Of a stretch of DNA of 64,000 nt, positions 45,820 through 53,402 are shown piece by piece; positions within the stretch are counted from its first letter, which is position 1; the number at the start of each line of letters is the position of its first letter. A program made the position numbers and the translations under genes. This DNA comes from an uncultured Ramlibacter sp. (GTDB lineage Bacteria; Pseudomonadota; Gammaproteobacteria; Burkholderiales; Burkholderiaceae_C), in the NCBI RefSeq assembly GCF_936925435.1, contig NZ_CAKZHQ010000051.1, positions 1 to 64,000 of the forward strand, read 5' to 3'. Under the pieces are notes generated by a model that worked only from the letters and a program-made list of their open reading frames with translations, searched no databases and was not told the DNA's origin.

Positions 45820-46827
45820 TCAGCGCACCGTCGCGCGCACCTTGTCCAGTTCGGCCCGGTACAGCTTCACCGCGGCCGGGTCGTAGGTCGCGGCAAACTT
45901 CTCGGCCACCGGCGCGGTCAGTTCGCGCATGCGGGCCAGCGTCGCGGGCGACACGTCATTGATCTGCATCTTGCTTTCCAGCTCCTTGCGCGCTGCGACG
46001 GCCGACTCGCGGCTCAGGCGGCGCTGGTAGGCGCCAGCTTCCACCGCGGCGTCCTGCAGGATCTTCTGCTCGGTGGCGCTCAGGCGGTCCCACAGCTTCT
46101 TGCTGATGAGAACCGGGCTGGCCGTGTACACGTGGTTGGTCACGCTCAGGTACTTCTGCACTTCGTAGAACTTGCTGTTCGCGATGATCGCGAAGGGGTT
46201 CTCCTGCGCGTCCATCGCCTTGGACTCGAGAGCGCCGTAGAGCTCGGGAAAGGCCATCGGCACCGGGTTCGCGCCCAGAGCAGCGAAGCTCTCCACAAAC
46301 ATGGGGTTGGGGATCACACGCAGCTTCAGGCCCTTGAGGTCTTCCACGGTCTGGATCGGCCGGCGGCTGTTGGTGAACTGGCGAAAGCCCGCCTCCCAGA
46401 AGCCCAGCCCCACCAGGCTCCTCTCCGGCAGCCGCTGCAGCAGCGACTTGCCGAACGGTCCTTGCACCAGCGCATCCACCTGCTCGCCACTGGTGAACGA
46501 GAAGGGGATGTCCAGCAGCGTGAACTCCTTGACGGCACCGCCCGTGACGGTGGCCGACAACACGACCATGTCCTGCGCGCCACCTTGCACGGCGCTGAAC
46601 TGCTGCTGCTCGCCGCCCAAGCTGCTGGTGTGAAACTCCTGCACTTTGAGCTTGCCACCGCTGCGGGCGCCGACGATCTCCGCGAATTTCTGCACGCCCA
46701 GCGACAGGTGGTGGCCCAGTGGATTGACGTGGCCGAAGCGGATCACGCGGTCCTGGATGTCCTGGGCGGATGCGGCGGCACAGGCGGCTGCGAGCACCGC
46801 GAGGGTGGCGAGTTTGCGGAAGGTCAA
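45820..46827 (-). CDS. TRAP transporter substrate-binding protein (DctP family), paralogue 1
   Basis: A 335-residue periplasmic receptor. Sec signal RKLATLAVLAAACAAASAQ, then DRVIRFGHVNPLGHHLSLGVQKFAEIV, LKLRVIPNPMFVESF and the conserved ESKAMDAQENPFAII. I prefer a TTG start at 46827 because AGGAGA lies 5-6 bases before it, as for its paralogue's ATG; an ATG at 46857 lacks a ribosome site. No DctQ or DctM gene is near. Close relative of 48386-49396. Confidence 0.87.
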   Translation of the reverse strand: MTFRKLATLAVLAAACAAASAQDIQDRVIRFGHVNPLGHHLSLGVQKFAEIVGARSGGKLKVQEFHTSSLGGEQQQFSAVQGGAQDMVVLSATVTGGAVKEFTLLDIPFSFTSGEQVDALVQGPFGKSLLQRLPERSLVGLGFWEAGFRQFTNSRRPIQTVEDLKGLKLRVIPNPMFVESFAALGANPVPMAFPELYGALESKAMDAQENPFAIIANSKFYEVQKYLSVTNHVYTASPVLISKKLWDRLSATEQKILQDAAVEAGAYQRRLSRESAVAARKELESKMQINDVSPATLARMRELTAPVAEKFAATYDPAAVKLYRAELDKVRATVR

Positions 46828-46964
46828 GGCTGTCTCCTGGATGTTCTTTTGCGCCATGCGACTGCCCGGCGCTGGGGGCATTCTAGACAGCAAAACCCGG
46901 CTTCGCTGTCGCTGGAACGGGCCCGTTTGGTGGCACAGTGGAACCCTTTTCGAGGAGCTCAGTG

Positions 46965-47858
46965 ATGGTGATGTCCGAAGGCGTGCGCTGCGTGGTGCCG
47001 GGGAGCGATGTGCTGGGCGAAACGCCCTTGTGGTGCGAGCAGACGCAGTCCCTGCTGTGGCTGGACATCGAGCAGGCACGGCTGCAGCGCTTCCACCCCG
47101 CCAGCGGACGCCACGACGTCTTCCAGTTCGACGAGCGCTACGTCGGATCGCTGGCATTGCTGCGTCGCCCGGGCCGGGTGCTGCTGGGCCTGGACCTGGC
47201 GCTGGTCAGCTTCGACCTGGGCACGGGCCAGCGCGAACTGGTCTGCCAGGTGGAGCCCGACGGTGGCGCCGACAACCGCCTGAACGACGGCCGCTGCGAC
47301 AGCCGTGGGCGCTTCTGGGTCGGCACCATGGACAACCAGCTGCACCGGGGCAACGGCGGCGTCTACCGCGTGGACCCGGACGGCAGCGCGCACCGCCAGT
47401 TCGGTGACGTCATCGTCGCCAACACGATCGCGATGTCGCCGGGCGAGGACACGCTGTACTTCTCGGACACGCGACGCTACACGACCTGGCGCTTCGGCCT
47501 GGACATGGAAGCGGGCAAGCTGGGTGAACGCCAGGTGTTCGTCGATCACACGGCCGTGCGCGACCGGCCCGATGGCGCCTGCGTGGACGCCCAGGGCTAT
47601 GTGTGGAACGCGATCTTTGCGGGCAAGCGGGTCGTGCGCTACGCGCCCGATGGCCGCATCGACCGCGTCATCGCGCTGCCCGTGAGCAATCCCACCTGCG
47701 TGTGCTTCGGTGGTCCGGACCTGCGCACCCTGTACATCACCACGGCGCGGCGCTTTCTCACGCGCCAGCAGCTGCGCGACGAGCCCTGGTCAGGGTCGCT
47801 GCTGGCCATTGACGTGGACGTTCAAGGTCTGCCAGAGCGGCGCTTCGGCCGCGACTAG
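46965..47858 (+). CDS. SMP-30/gluconolactonase-family lactonase
   Basis: A 297-residue six-bladed propeller lactonase. Metal-site residues are recognisable: Glu in LGETPLW near residue 17, NDGRCD near 105, the Asn in VANTIAMSPGEDTLYFSDT near 150, and Asp in RPDGACVDAQG near 198. It probably opens a sugar-acid or quinate-type lactone; the substrate is unknown. ATG 46965 has AGGAG 7 bases before it. It is divergent from TRAP receptor 1 and convergent on aroQ. Confidence 0.88.
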   Translation: MVMSEGVRCVVPGSDVLGETPLWCEQTQSLLWLDIEQARLQRFHPASGRHDVFQFDERYVGSLALLRRPGRVLLGLDLALVSFDLGTGQRELVCQVEPDGGADNRLNDGRCDSRGRFWVGTMDNQLHRGNGGVYRVDPDGSAHRQFGDVIVANTIAMSPGEDTLYFSDTRRYTTWRFGLDMEAGKLGERQVFVDHTAVRDRPDGACVDAQGYVWNAIFAGKRVVRYAPDGRIDRVIALPVSNPTCVCFGGPDLRTLYITTARRFLTRQQLRDEPWSGSLLAIDVDVQGLPERRFGRD

Positions 47859-47917
47859 CACGAAGAGGCGAGCGCTCTTCGTGCCAGCGCGCTGACGCAG
47901 CCGCGATCAGCGGCTGC
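47859..47917. terminator. Two hairpins between convergent genes
   Basis: Stem 1: CACGAAGAG / CTCTTCGTG, 9 perfect bases, 7-base loop (47859-47883), touching the lactonase stop. Stem 2: GCAGCCGC / GCGGCTGC, 8 perfect bases, 5-base loop (47897-47917). Neither has a proper T run, so they are likely bidirectional transcript ends rather than classic terminators. Confidence 0.5.
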
Positions 47918-47927
47918 TTGTGGCCGC

Positions 47928-48368
47928 TCAATGCGCCTGTTGCGCCAGGGCGGCCAGGGCCCGCAGTCCCATGAGATAGGACAGGGGCCCCAGGCCCTGG
48001 ATGGTGGCCTTGACGGCCGGCGAGATGATCGAGTGCGCACGCCAGCTCTCGCGCGCGGCGATGTTGGACATGTGCACTTCGATCACCGGGAACGGCATGG
48101 CCTTGATGGCGTCGTGCAAGGGCACGCCGTGCTGTGTCAGGCCCGCCGGGTTGACCAGGGCGCCCTGCGCGTCGTCGATGTGGCGGTGCAGGAAGTCGAT
48201 CAGCGCGCCCTCGTGGTTCGACTGGATCGTCTCGAGCTGCACGCCGAGCTCGCCAGCCAGCGTGGCGAGCTGAGCGTCGATCTGCGCCAGGGTGGTATGG
48301 CCGTAAATGTGCGGCTCGCGGCGCCCGAACAGGTTCAGGTTCGGGCCGTGCAGGACAAGAATTTTCAC
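47928..48368 (-). CDS. aroQ: 3-dehydroquinate dehydratase, type II
   Basis: A 146-residue flavodoxin-like dodecameric dehydroquinase: LVLHGPNLNLFGRREPHIYG (with the catalytic Tyr), ETIQSNHEGALIDFLH, NPAGLTQHGVPLHDAI, EVHMSNIAARESWRAHS (catalytic His region). It converts 3-dehydroquinate to 3-dehydroshikimate, either for the shikimate pathway or for quinate catabolism. Lying 17 bases after a TRAP receptor and beside a lactonase, it may here be catabolic (inference). Confidence 0.93.
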   Translation of the reverse strand: MKILVLHGPNLNLFGRREPHIYGHTTLAQIDAQLATLAGELGVQLETIQSNHEGALIDFLHRHIDDAQGALVNPAGLTQHGVPLHDAIKAMPFPVIEVHMSNIAARESWRAHSIISPAVKATIQGLGPLSYLMGLRALAALAQQAH

Positions 48369-48385
48369 GGAGTCGTCGATTCGCT

Positions 48386-49396
48386 TCAGAACTTGGACAC
48401 GCGTTCCAGTTCGGACTTGAAGAGGGTCACGATGGCCGGGTCATAAGCCGCCGAGAACTTGTCGTACACCGGACGAACCGCGACGCGCATCTTGGCCAGT
48501 TCAGCGGGCGGGAGGTCGTTGTAGACCATGCCTTTTGCGGTCAGCTCGCCCAGCGCCTTGCTGGAAACTTCGCGGCTGACGGTGCGCTGCCAGTTCTGGG
48601 CTTCAATGGCGGAGTCGGCCAGGATCTTCTGTTCAGTCGCCGACAGGCGGTCCCAGAAGCGCTTGCTGATCTGGACCGGATTGGTCGCGTAAACGTGGTT
48701 GGTGCCGCTGACGTACTTCTGGACCTCATAGAACTTGCTCGACGCAATGACCGCGAACGGGTTCTCCTGGCCGTCCACAGCCTTGCTCTCGAGAGCGCCG
48801 TACAGCTCGGCGAACGCCATGGGCAGCGGATTCGCGTTGAAGGTCTTGAATGTTTCCAGGAACACCGGATTGGGGATCACTCGCAGCTTCAGACCTTCGA
48901 GGTCGGAGCCTTTCATGATCGGGCGCTTGCTGTTGGTCACATTGCGAAAGCCCAGGTCGAAGAAACCCAGAACGATCACGCCCTTTTCGGGCAGCTTCGC
49001 GGCCAGGGCCTTGCCCAGGGGGCCGTCGACCATCGCATCGGCCTGCTTGGCATTGGCGAACAGGAACGGGAAGTCCAGCAGACCGAACTCCTTGGCGATC
49101 CCGTTCAAGGACGTGGTGGACGCGACCAACATTTCCTGCACGCCGCCCTGCAGCGCCGATTGCTGCTGCAGCTCGTTGCCCAGCTGCGACGCGGCGAACT
49201 CCTGCACCTTGATCTTGCCGCCGCTCTTGGCAGCAACGATCTCGGCGAACTTCTGCACGCCCAGGCTGGTCGGGTGACCGGCGTTGTTCAGGTGGCCGAA
49301 CTTGATGGTGCGTTCTTGGATGTCCTGTGCGCTGACACCGGTAACGGCGGCGAGCAAGGCAATGGCGGTCAGGCCGCGGCGGGTAATGAATCTCAT
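48386..49396 (-). CDS. TRAP transporter substrate-binding protein (DctP family), paralogue 2
   Basis: A 336-residue periplasmic receptor: signal RRGLTAIALLAAVTGVSAQ, then ERTIKFGHLNNAGHPTSLGVQKFAEIV, GLKLRVIPNPVFLETF and ESKAVDGQENPFAVI. AAGGAG precedes ATG 49396. It is strongly similar to the protein at 45820-46827 along its whole length. Membrane subunits are absent. It is divergent from an IclR regulator and followed by aroQ in the same direction. Confidence 0.9.
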   Translation of the reverse strand: MRFITRRGLTAIALLAAVTGVSAQDIQERTIKFGHLNNAGHPTSLGVQKFAEIVAAKSGGKIKVQEFAASQLGNELQQQSALQGGVQEMLVASTTSLNGIAKEFGLLDFPFLFANAKQADAMVDGPLGKALAAKLPEKGVIVLGFFDLGFRNVTNSKRPIMKGSDLEGLKLRVIPNPVFLETFKTFNANPLPMAFAELYGALESKAVDGQENPFAVIASSKFYEVQKYVSGTNHVYATNPVQISKRFWDRLSATEQKILADSAIEAQNWQRTVSREVSSKALGELTAKGMVYNDLPPAELAKMRVAVRPVYDKFSAAYDPAIVTLFKSELERVSKF

Positions 49397-49482
49397 GCGT
49401 GTCTCCTTTTGGTGTCGATGCGAAAGTGGGGCATGATAGGCACGAAGCAAGAACCCCGTTCCAAGTCGGAATTCAATATCAC

Positions 49483-50295
49483 ATGACGAACTCGGCGGTC
49501 ATTCCTTCCGGCACTGTCGAGCGCACCCTGCGCATCGTGGAGACCTTGGCCTCGCAGCCTGAGGGTCTGCCTCTGGCGTCACTGGCCGATGAACTCAACC
49601 TGCCCCGTAGCGCGTGCCATCGACTGCTGGCAGACCTGGTGCGCTGCGGCTATGTGCGTCAGCTGCGTGAGATGGGCGACTACACCCTCACCATGCGCCT
49701 GCCGGCGCTCGGCCTGAGCTTTCTGGGTGCGGCGGGCATTGTGGATATCGCGCAACCCATCATTGACCGCCTCGCGGAAGTGTCCGGTGAACTGGTGCGC
49801 CTGGCGCTGGTGGACGGCGACCGCCTGACCTTCGTCGCGAAAGCGCAGGGCGCGCGCACCGGCCTGCGCTACGACCCCGATATGGGCATCGAGGTGCGCC
49901 TGTCCTGCAGCGCCGGTGGCCATGCGTGGCTGATGATGCTGGACGAGGAGCGTGCAACGGAAATCGTGGCCCGCCAGGGCTTTGGCTCGCCGCGAGAGTA
50001 CGGGCCCAACGCGCCCACCACATTCAAGTCGCTGATGAAGGTGCTGGGGGAAGACCGACAGCGCGGCTTCAGCCTCATGGCGGAGATGTACGCGCCGGGG
50101 ATGAGCGCCATGGCCGCGCCGGTGCTCAGGCGCGGCGGCGCCGCGGCCGCCGTCATCACCATCGCGGGACCGCTCCAGCGCCTGACAGCCGCGCGCATGC
50201 AGGAACTGGGCAAACCGCTCGTGCAAGCCGCCGAGGAGCTCGCAATGGCGGCTGCCAGCTCTCCACTGCTTCGCCGCCCCGCGCACTCCGCCTGA
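49483..50295 (+). CDS. IclR-family regulator
   Basis: A 270-residue IclR protein: N-terminal winged HTH at residues 10-70 (VERTLRIVETLAS, LASLADELNLPRSACHRLLADLVRCGYV) and C-terminal effector domain (GIVDIAQPIIDRLAEVSGELVRLALVDGDRLTFV, SLMAEMYAPGMSAMAAPVL). IclR proteins commonly control aromatic-acid use. The 86-bp divergent spacer with TRAP receptor 2 suggests it controls that gene and aroQ. The true start could vary; ATG 49483 fits the family. Confidence 0.9.
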   Translation: MTNSAVIPSGTVERTLRIVETLASQPEGLPLASLADELNLPRSACHRLLADLVRCGYVRQLREMGDYTLTMRLPALGLSFLGAAGIVDIAQPIIDRLAEVSGELVRLALVDGDRLTFVAKAQGARTGLRYDPDMGIEVRLSCSAGGHAWLMMLDEERATEIVARQGFGSPREYGPNAPTTFKSLMKVLGEDRQRGFSLMAEMYAPGMSAMAAPVLRRGGAAAAVITIAGPLQRLTAARMQELGKPLVQAAEELAMAAASSPLLRRPAHSA

Positions 50296-50320
50296 ACCAC
50301 AAGAAGAACATCGGTGTGGC

Positions 50321-50998
50321 TCAAGTGCGCGGCGCTTCGCTGGCAGACAGCGCGCTGGCCAGCACGCTTCCTGCCCATCCGCCGGCCAACTGCGCCAGCA
50401 CGAACGCCGGCGCATCGGTCGGGGCGACCCCTGCGAACGTGTCACTGAGCATGCGTCCCGCCACCGCCGCAGGATTGGCAAACGAGGTGCTCGCCGTGAA
50501 CCAGTACGCCGCGCCGATGTAGCAGGCGACAAGCGCAGCGGCCTTGCCCTGCGGCGCTTTCAAGACCACGAAGACCAGGCCCGCCGTGGCGACGGCCTCG
50601 GCGGCCCACTGGCCCCAGCCTGCGCGCAGCCGGGTGCTGGCCTGGAGGATGGGCAGATCGAACATGAGGTGTGCCAGCCAGGCGCCGGCCACTGCACCGG
50701 CCAGCTGCGCGGCCACGAAGAGCAGCACTGCATCGCGTCGCCCGCCCTGGCCGAACTGGCCCTTGCTGGCGAGCACCAGTGTGACCACGGGGTTGAAGTG
50801 CGCGCCGCTGACCGGGCCCAGGGTTTCAATCAACACGAACAGGGCGAACACCGTGGCCAGCGTGTTGGCCAGCAGCGCGACGGCCATGTTGCCGCCCGCC
50901 AGGCGCTCGGCCATGATGCCCGAGCCGATGACAGCGCACAGCAGCATGGCAGTGCCGGCAAACTCCGCCGCAGCGGCCCGACGCAGTTGCGGCGCCAT
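50321..50998 (-). CDS. Aquaporin-family channel in the arsenic operon (AqpS-like)
   Basis: A 225-residue MIP channel with six helices and two half-helices: HFNPVVT (an NPV variant of the first NPA box) near residue 68 and FANPAAVAGR near 177. Placed directly after arsC (TGATG overlap) in an operon without ArsB or Acr3, it most likely lets As(OH)3 leave the cell, as AqpS does in Sinorhizobium meliloti (known case; transfer to this protein is inference). Confidence 0.87.
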   Translation of the reverse strand: MAPQLRRAAAAEFAGTAMLLCAVIGSGIMAERLAGGNMAVALLANTLATVFALFVLIETLGPVSGAHFNPVVTLVLASKGQFGQGGRRDAVLLFVAAQLAGAVAGAWLAHLMFDLPILQASTRLRAGWGQWAAEAVATAGLVFVVLKAPQGKAAALVACYIGAAYWFTASTSFANPAAVAGRMLSDTFAGVAPTDAPAFVLAQLAGGWAGSVLASALSASEAPRT

Positions 50999-51498
50999 CA
51001 GCTGCGGGCCAGGTCGCGGGCGGTCTGCTGCAGCAACAACTTGTCCACGCGGTCCGCCGGAAGATTCACCAGCAGTTCCAACCGCCTGCGGATCGCATGC
51101 AGGGTCTGGCGGAAGGCTTCCAGGCGTTGTTCCTCGCTGCCTTGCGCCTCCGATGGGTCGGCATAGCCCCAGTGTGCCGTGGCGGGATGGCCGGGCCAGA
51201 AAGGGCAGGCCTCGCCTGCGGCGTTGTCGCAGACGGTGATCACCAGGTCCATGCGCGGTGCGTCCGGCTGGGCGAACTCATCCCAGCTTTTGCTGCGCAA
51301 GTCCTGCGTGGGGATGCCAGCCTTCTCCAGCACCTGCAGCGCCATCGGATTGGGTCTCTGATTCTCCCTGGGGCTGCTGCCGGCCGAATAGGCCTGGAAG
51401 CGGCCCCGCCCGAGCGCGTTCAGGGCGGCCTCGGCCAGGATGCTGCGGGCCGAGTTGTGCGTGCACAGGAACAGCACGTTGATGGCTTTGTCGCTCAC
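50998..51498 (-). CDS. arsC: Arsenate reductase, low-molecular-weight phosphatase type
   Basis: A 166-residue thioredoxin-type ArsC: P-loop LFLCTHNSARSILAEA (C-x5-R) near residue 12, the aspartate loop and VITVCDNAAGEACPFWPG with the further redox cysteines near 80-90. It reduces As(V) to As(III). GTG 51498 is the start: GGAGG lies 7-8 bases upstream and the frame before it is not homologous. It is 14 bases after arsI and overlaps the aquaporin start by 1 base. Confidence 0.92.
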   Translation of the reverse strand: MSDKAINVLFLCTHNSARSILAEAALNALGRGRFQAYSAGSSPRENQRPNPMALQVLEKAGIPTQDLRSKSWDEFAQPDAPRMDLVITVCDNAAGEACPFWPGHPATAHWGYADPSEAQGSEEQRLEAFRQTLHAIRRRLELLVNLPADRVDKLLLQQTARDLARS

Positions 51499-51512
51499 AG
51501 GACCTCCAGGGC

Positions 51513-51956
51513 CTAGCAGCAGGACTGCGTCTGCGCAGACTTGGGTGCGCAGCAAGCAGGGCCTGCGGATGAAGCCGCTTTTTCGCTGAAGACGGGAATA
51601 TCCGCCAGCGTGTGGAACTGCTCCCAGGCGATGCCCTGCGGATCGGTGATCCAGTGCTTCTCGCTGCGGGCGTAGCAGCAGGTGGTGGCGCCGTCGTCGG
51701 CCAGCGCCATGTCGGCGGCCTGGGCACGCGCCTTCAAGACAGCCAGTTCTTCCTGGGAATCGGTCTGGAAGCCCAGGTGGTCGACACCGGGCTTGTCGCC
51801 ACGGGTGGAAATGGCGAAGTTGATGCGGGGGTCGTCCAGCATCCATTTCGCGTAGTCGTTCTCCACCCGGCTGGGTTCGGCGTCGAACAGCCTGGAATAA
51901 AAGGCGATGCTCGCCTGCAGGTTCTCGACGTGGGCATGGACGTGGAAGCGCTTCAT
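51513..51956 (-). CDS. arsI: ArsI/CadI-family VOC metalloprotein
   Basis: A 147-residue VOC protein: RFHVHAHVENLQASIAFYSRLFDAEP, DHLGFQTDSQEEL, the vicinal cysteine pair of TTCCYARSEKHWITDPQG near residue 92, and a Cys-rich tail (PACCAPKSAQTQSCC). ArsI splits carbon-arsenic bonds of trivalent organoarsenicals; CadI members bind cadmium. The vicinal cysteines and the operon favour ArsI. Confidence 0.85.
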   Translation of the reverse strand: MKRFHVHAHVENLQASIAFYSRLFDAEPSRVENDYAKWMLDDPRINFAISTRGDKPGVDHLGFQTDSQEELAVLKARAQAADMALADDGATTCCYARSEKHWITDPQGIAWEQFHTLADIPVFSEKAASSAGPACCAPKSAQTQSCC

Positions 51957-51975
51957 GGTGGGTCTCCGGTGGTGG

Positions 51976-52305
51976 TCAGCAGGTGGTGCAGGCGGCGGCC
52001 GCTGGGTCGACGGCGCACTCCGCGCCCTGGCAGCAGTTGTCTGTGAGGTAGGCGAGCAAGGCGTTCATCTGCCCGAAGGCGGCCCGGTAGATCTGGTTGC
52101 GGCTGGCGCGCTCCTGGGTGAGCAGACCGGCGTTGGTCAACTCCTTCAGGTGGAAGGACAGGGCGCTAGGGGAGATGCCCAGGCCGTCGGCCATGGTGCC
52201 TGGCGTCATGCCTCTGGGCCCGGCCACGACCAGGGCGCGAAACACCTGGAGGCGCACGGGCTGGGCCAGGGCGGCAAGGGCTTTGACAACGCTTGTTTCA
52301 TCCAT
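51976..52305 (-). CDS. arsR: Arsenic-responsive repressor ArsR
   Basis: A 109-residue ArsR/SmtB repressor: RLQVFRALVVAGPRGMTPGTMADGLGISPSALSFHLKELTNAGLL spans the winged HTH (positions about 18-62). It lacks the helix-alpha3 ELCVCDL-type site; cysteines sit at the C-terminal side instead (NCCQGAEC near 89, CTTC at the end), as in the Acidithiobacillus/Corynebacterium-like ArsR variants with relocated metal sites. First gene of arsR-arsI-arsC-aquaporin. Confidence 0.9.
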   Translation of the reverse strand: MDETSVVKALAALAQPVRLQVFRALVVAGPRGMTPGTMADGLGISPSALSFHLKELTNAGLLTQERASRNQIYRAAFGQMNALLAYLTDNCCQGAECAVDPAAAACTTC

Positions 52306-52328
52306 ATTTCAATAATACATGAAATATG
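52303..52328. promoter_or_regulatory. Likely ArsR operator overlapping the arsR start codon
   Basis: A perfect 9-base inverted repeat, CATATTTCA and TGAAATATG, with an 8-base AT-rich spacer. The left arm contains the complement of the arsR ATG. ArsR-family operators are AT-rich dyads of this size. Binding here would block both transcription and the leader. Confidence 0.7.
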
Positions 52329-52400
52329 AAGTTGCGGCTGCCTGCTTGCCGGCCCGGTTCTAATGGAGACTTCCGCCTCAACGAGAGAGCAAGCACCAGC

Positions 52401-53396
52401 ATGATCCGCAGCTCCGTCCCGTCATGGCTAGCCGCCATCGCCTGCCTGGCCCTCGCCGCCTGTGCGACCCCGCCACCGTTGGCCACCAACCGCCTGGGGA
52501 TGGAACTGGTCCTGGTCCCGGCCGGCGAGTTCACCATGGGCAACGATGCGCTCGTGCAGGAAATGGCCCAGCTCTTCCCCGGCCTGGAGCTCACGCGCCT
52601 GCAAGACCTGCGGGACGAAACCCCCGCCCACCGCGTGCGCATCACGCGGCCCTTCTACATGGCGCGGCACGAAGTGACGGTGGGCCAGTTCCGCCAGTTC
52701 CTGGCCGGCTCGGGTCACGTGCCGGAGTCCGTGGCCGATGGCACGGGCGGCTACGGCTATTCCGCCAGTTACGACCCCAGCGCCACCCGGCGCGGCGACG
52801 CCTTCGAAGGCCGCGACCCGCGCTACTCCTGGCACAACCCCGGCTTTGCGCAGACAGAGGGGCATCCGGTGGTCAACGTGACCTGGAACGACGCCCAGGC
52901 CCTGGCCCGCTGGCTCAGCGCCACCGAGGGGCGCCACTACCGTCTGCCCACGGAGGCCGAATGGGAATACGCCTGCCGCGCCGGCACGCGCACGCAATTC
53001 CACAGCGGCGATGCGCCGGCCTCATTGAGCGCGGTGGCCAATGTGTTCGATGCCGATGCGGCGCCGCACTGGCCCAAGTGGCAGGCCTTCGCGCTTCCCG
53101 CCGCGGATGGCTTTGCGTTCACCGCACCTGTGGGCCGGTTCGCGCCCAACGCCTTCGGCTTGCACGACATGCACGGCAACGTCTGGGAATGGACGGCTGA
53201 CTGGCACGACGACAGCTACTACGCCCGTTCGCCGCAGGACGATCCGCAGGGACCGGCCGAGGGCGGCGTGAAGGTGCGGCGCGGCGGCTCCTGGCACACC
53301 TGGCCGCTCTATGCGCGCTGCGCCTACCGCAACTGGAATGCACAGGACACGCGCTACACCCTCGTGGGAATCCGCCTGGTGATGGAAGCGCAGTAG
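52401..53396 (+). CDS. SUMF1/formylglycine-generating-enzyme-like lipoprotein
   Basis: A 331-residue lipoprotein: signal with lipobox LAAC near residue 22, then a C-type-lectin-like SUMF1 domain (GMELVLVPAGEFTMG, FYMARHEVTVGQFRQF, HPVVNVTWNDAQALARWLSA, YRLPTEAEWEYACRAGT, GLHDMHGNVWEWTADW, RRGGSWHTWPLYARCAYRNW). True formylglycine-generating enzymes have two active-site Cys in the last segment; here only one is present. It is therefore probably a non-enzymatic or different SUMF1 member. Divergent from arsR. Confidence 0.85.
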   Translation: MIRSSVPSWLAAIACLALAACATPPPLATNRLGMELVLVPAGEFTMGNDALVQEMAQLFPGLELTRLQDLRDETPAHRVRITRPFYMARHEVTVGQFRQFLAGSGHVPESVADGTGGYGYSASYDPSATRRGDAFEGRDPRYSWHNPGFAQTEGHPVVNVTWNDAQALARWLSATEGRHYRLPTEAEWEYACRAGTRTQFHSGDAPASLSAVANVFDADAAPHWPKWQAFALPAADGFAFTAPVGRFAPNAFGLHDMHGNVWEWTADWHDDSYYARSPQDDPQGPAEGGVKVRRGGSWHTWPLYARCAYRNWNAQDTRYTLVGIRLVMEAQ

Positions 53397-53402
53397 GCCG
53401 GC

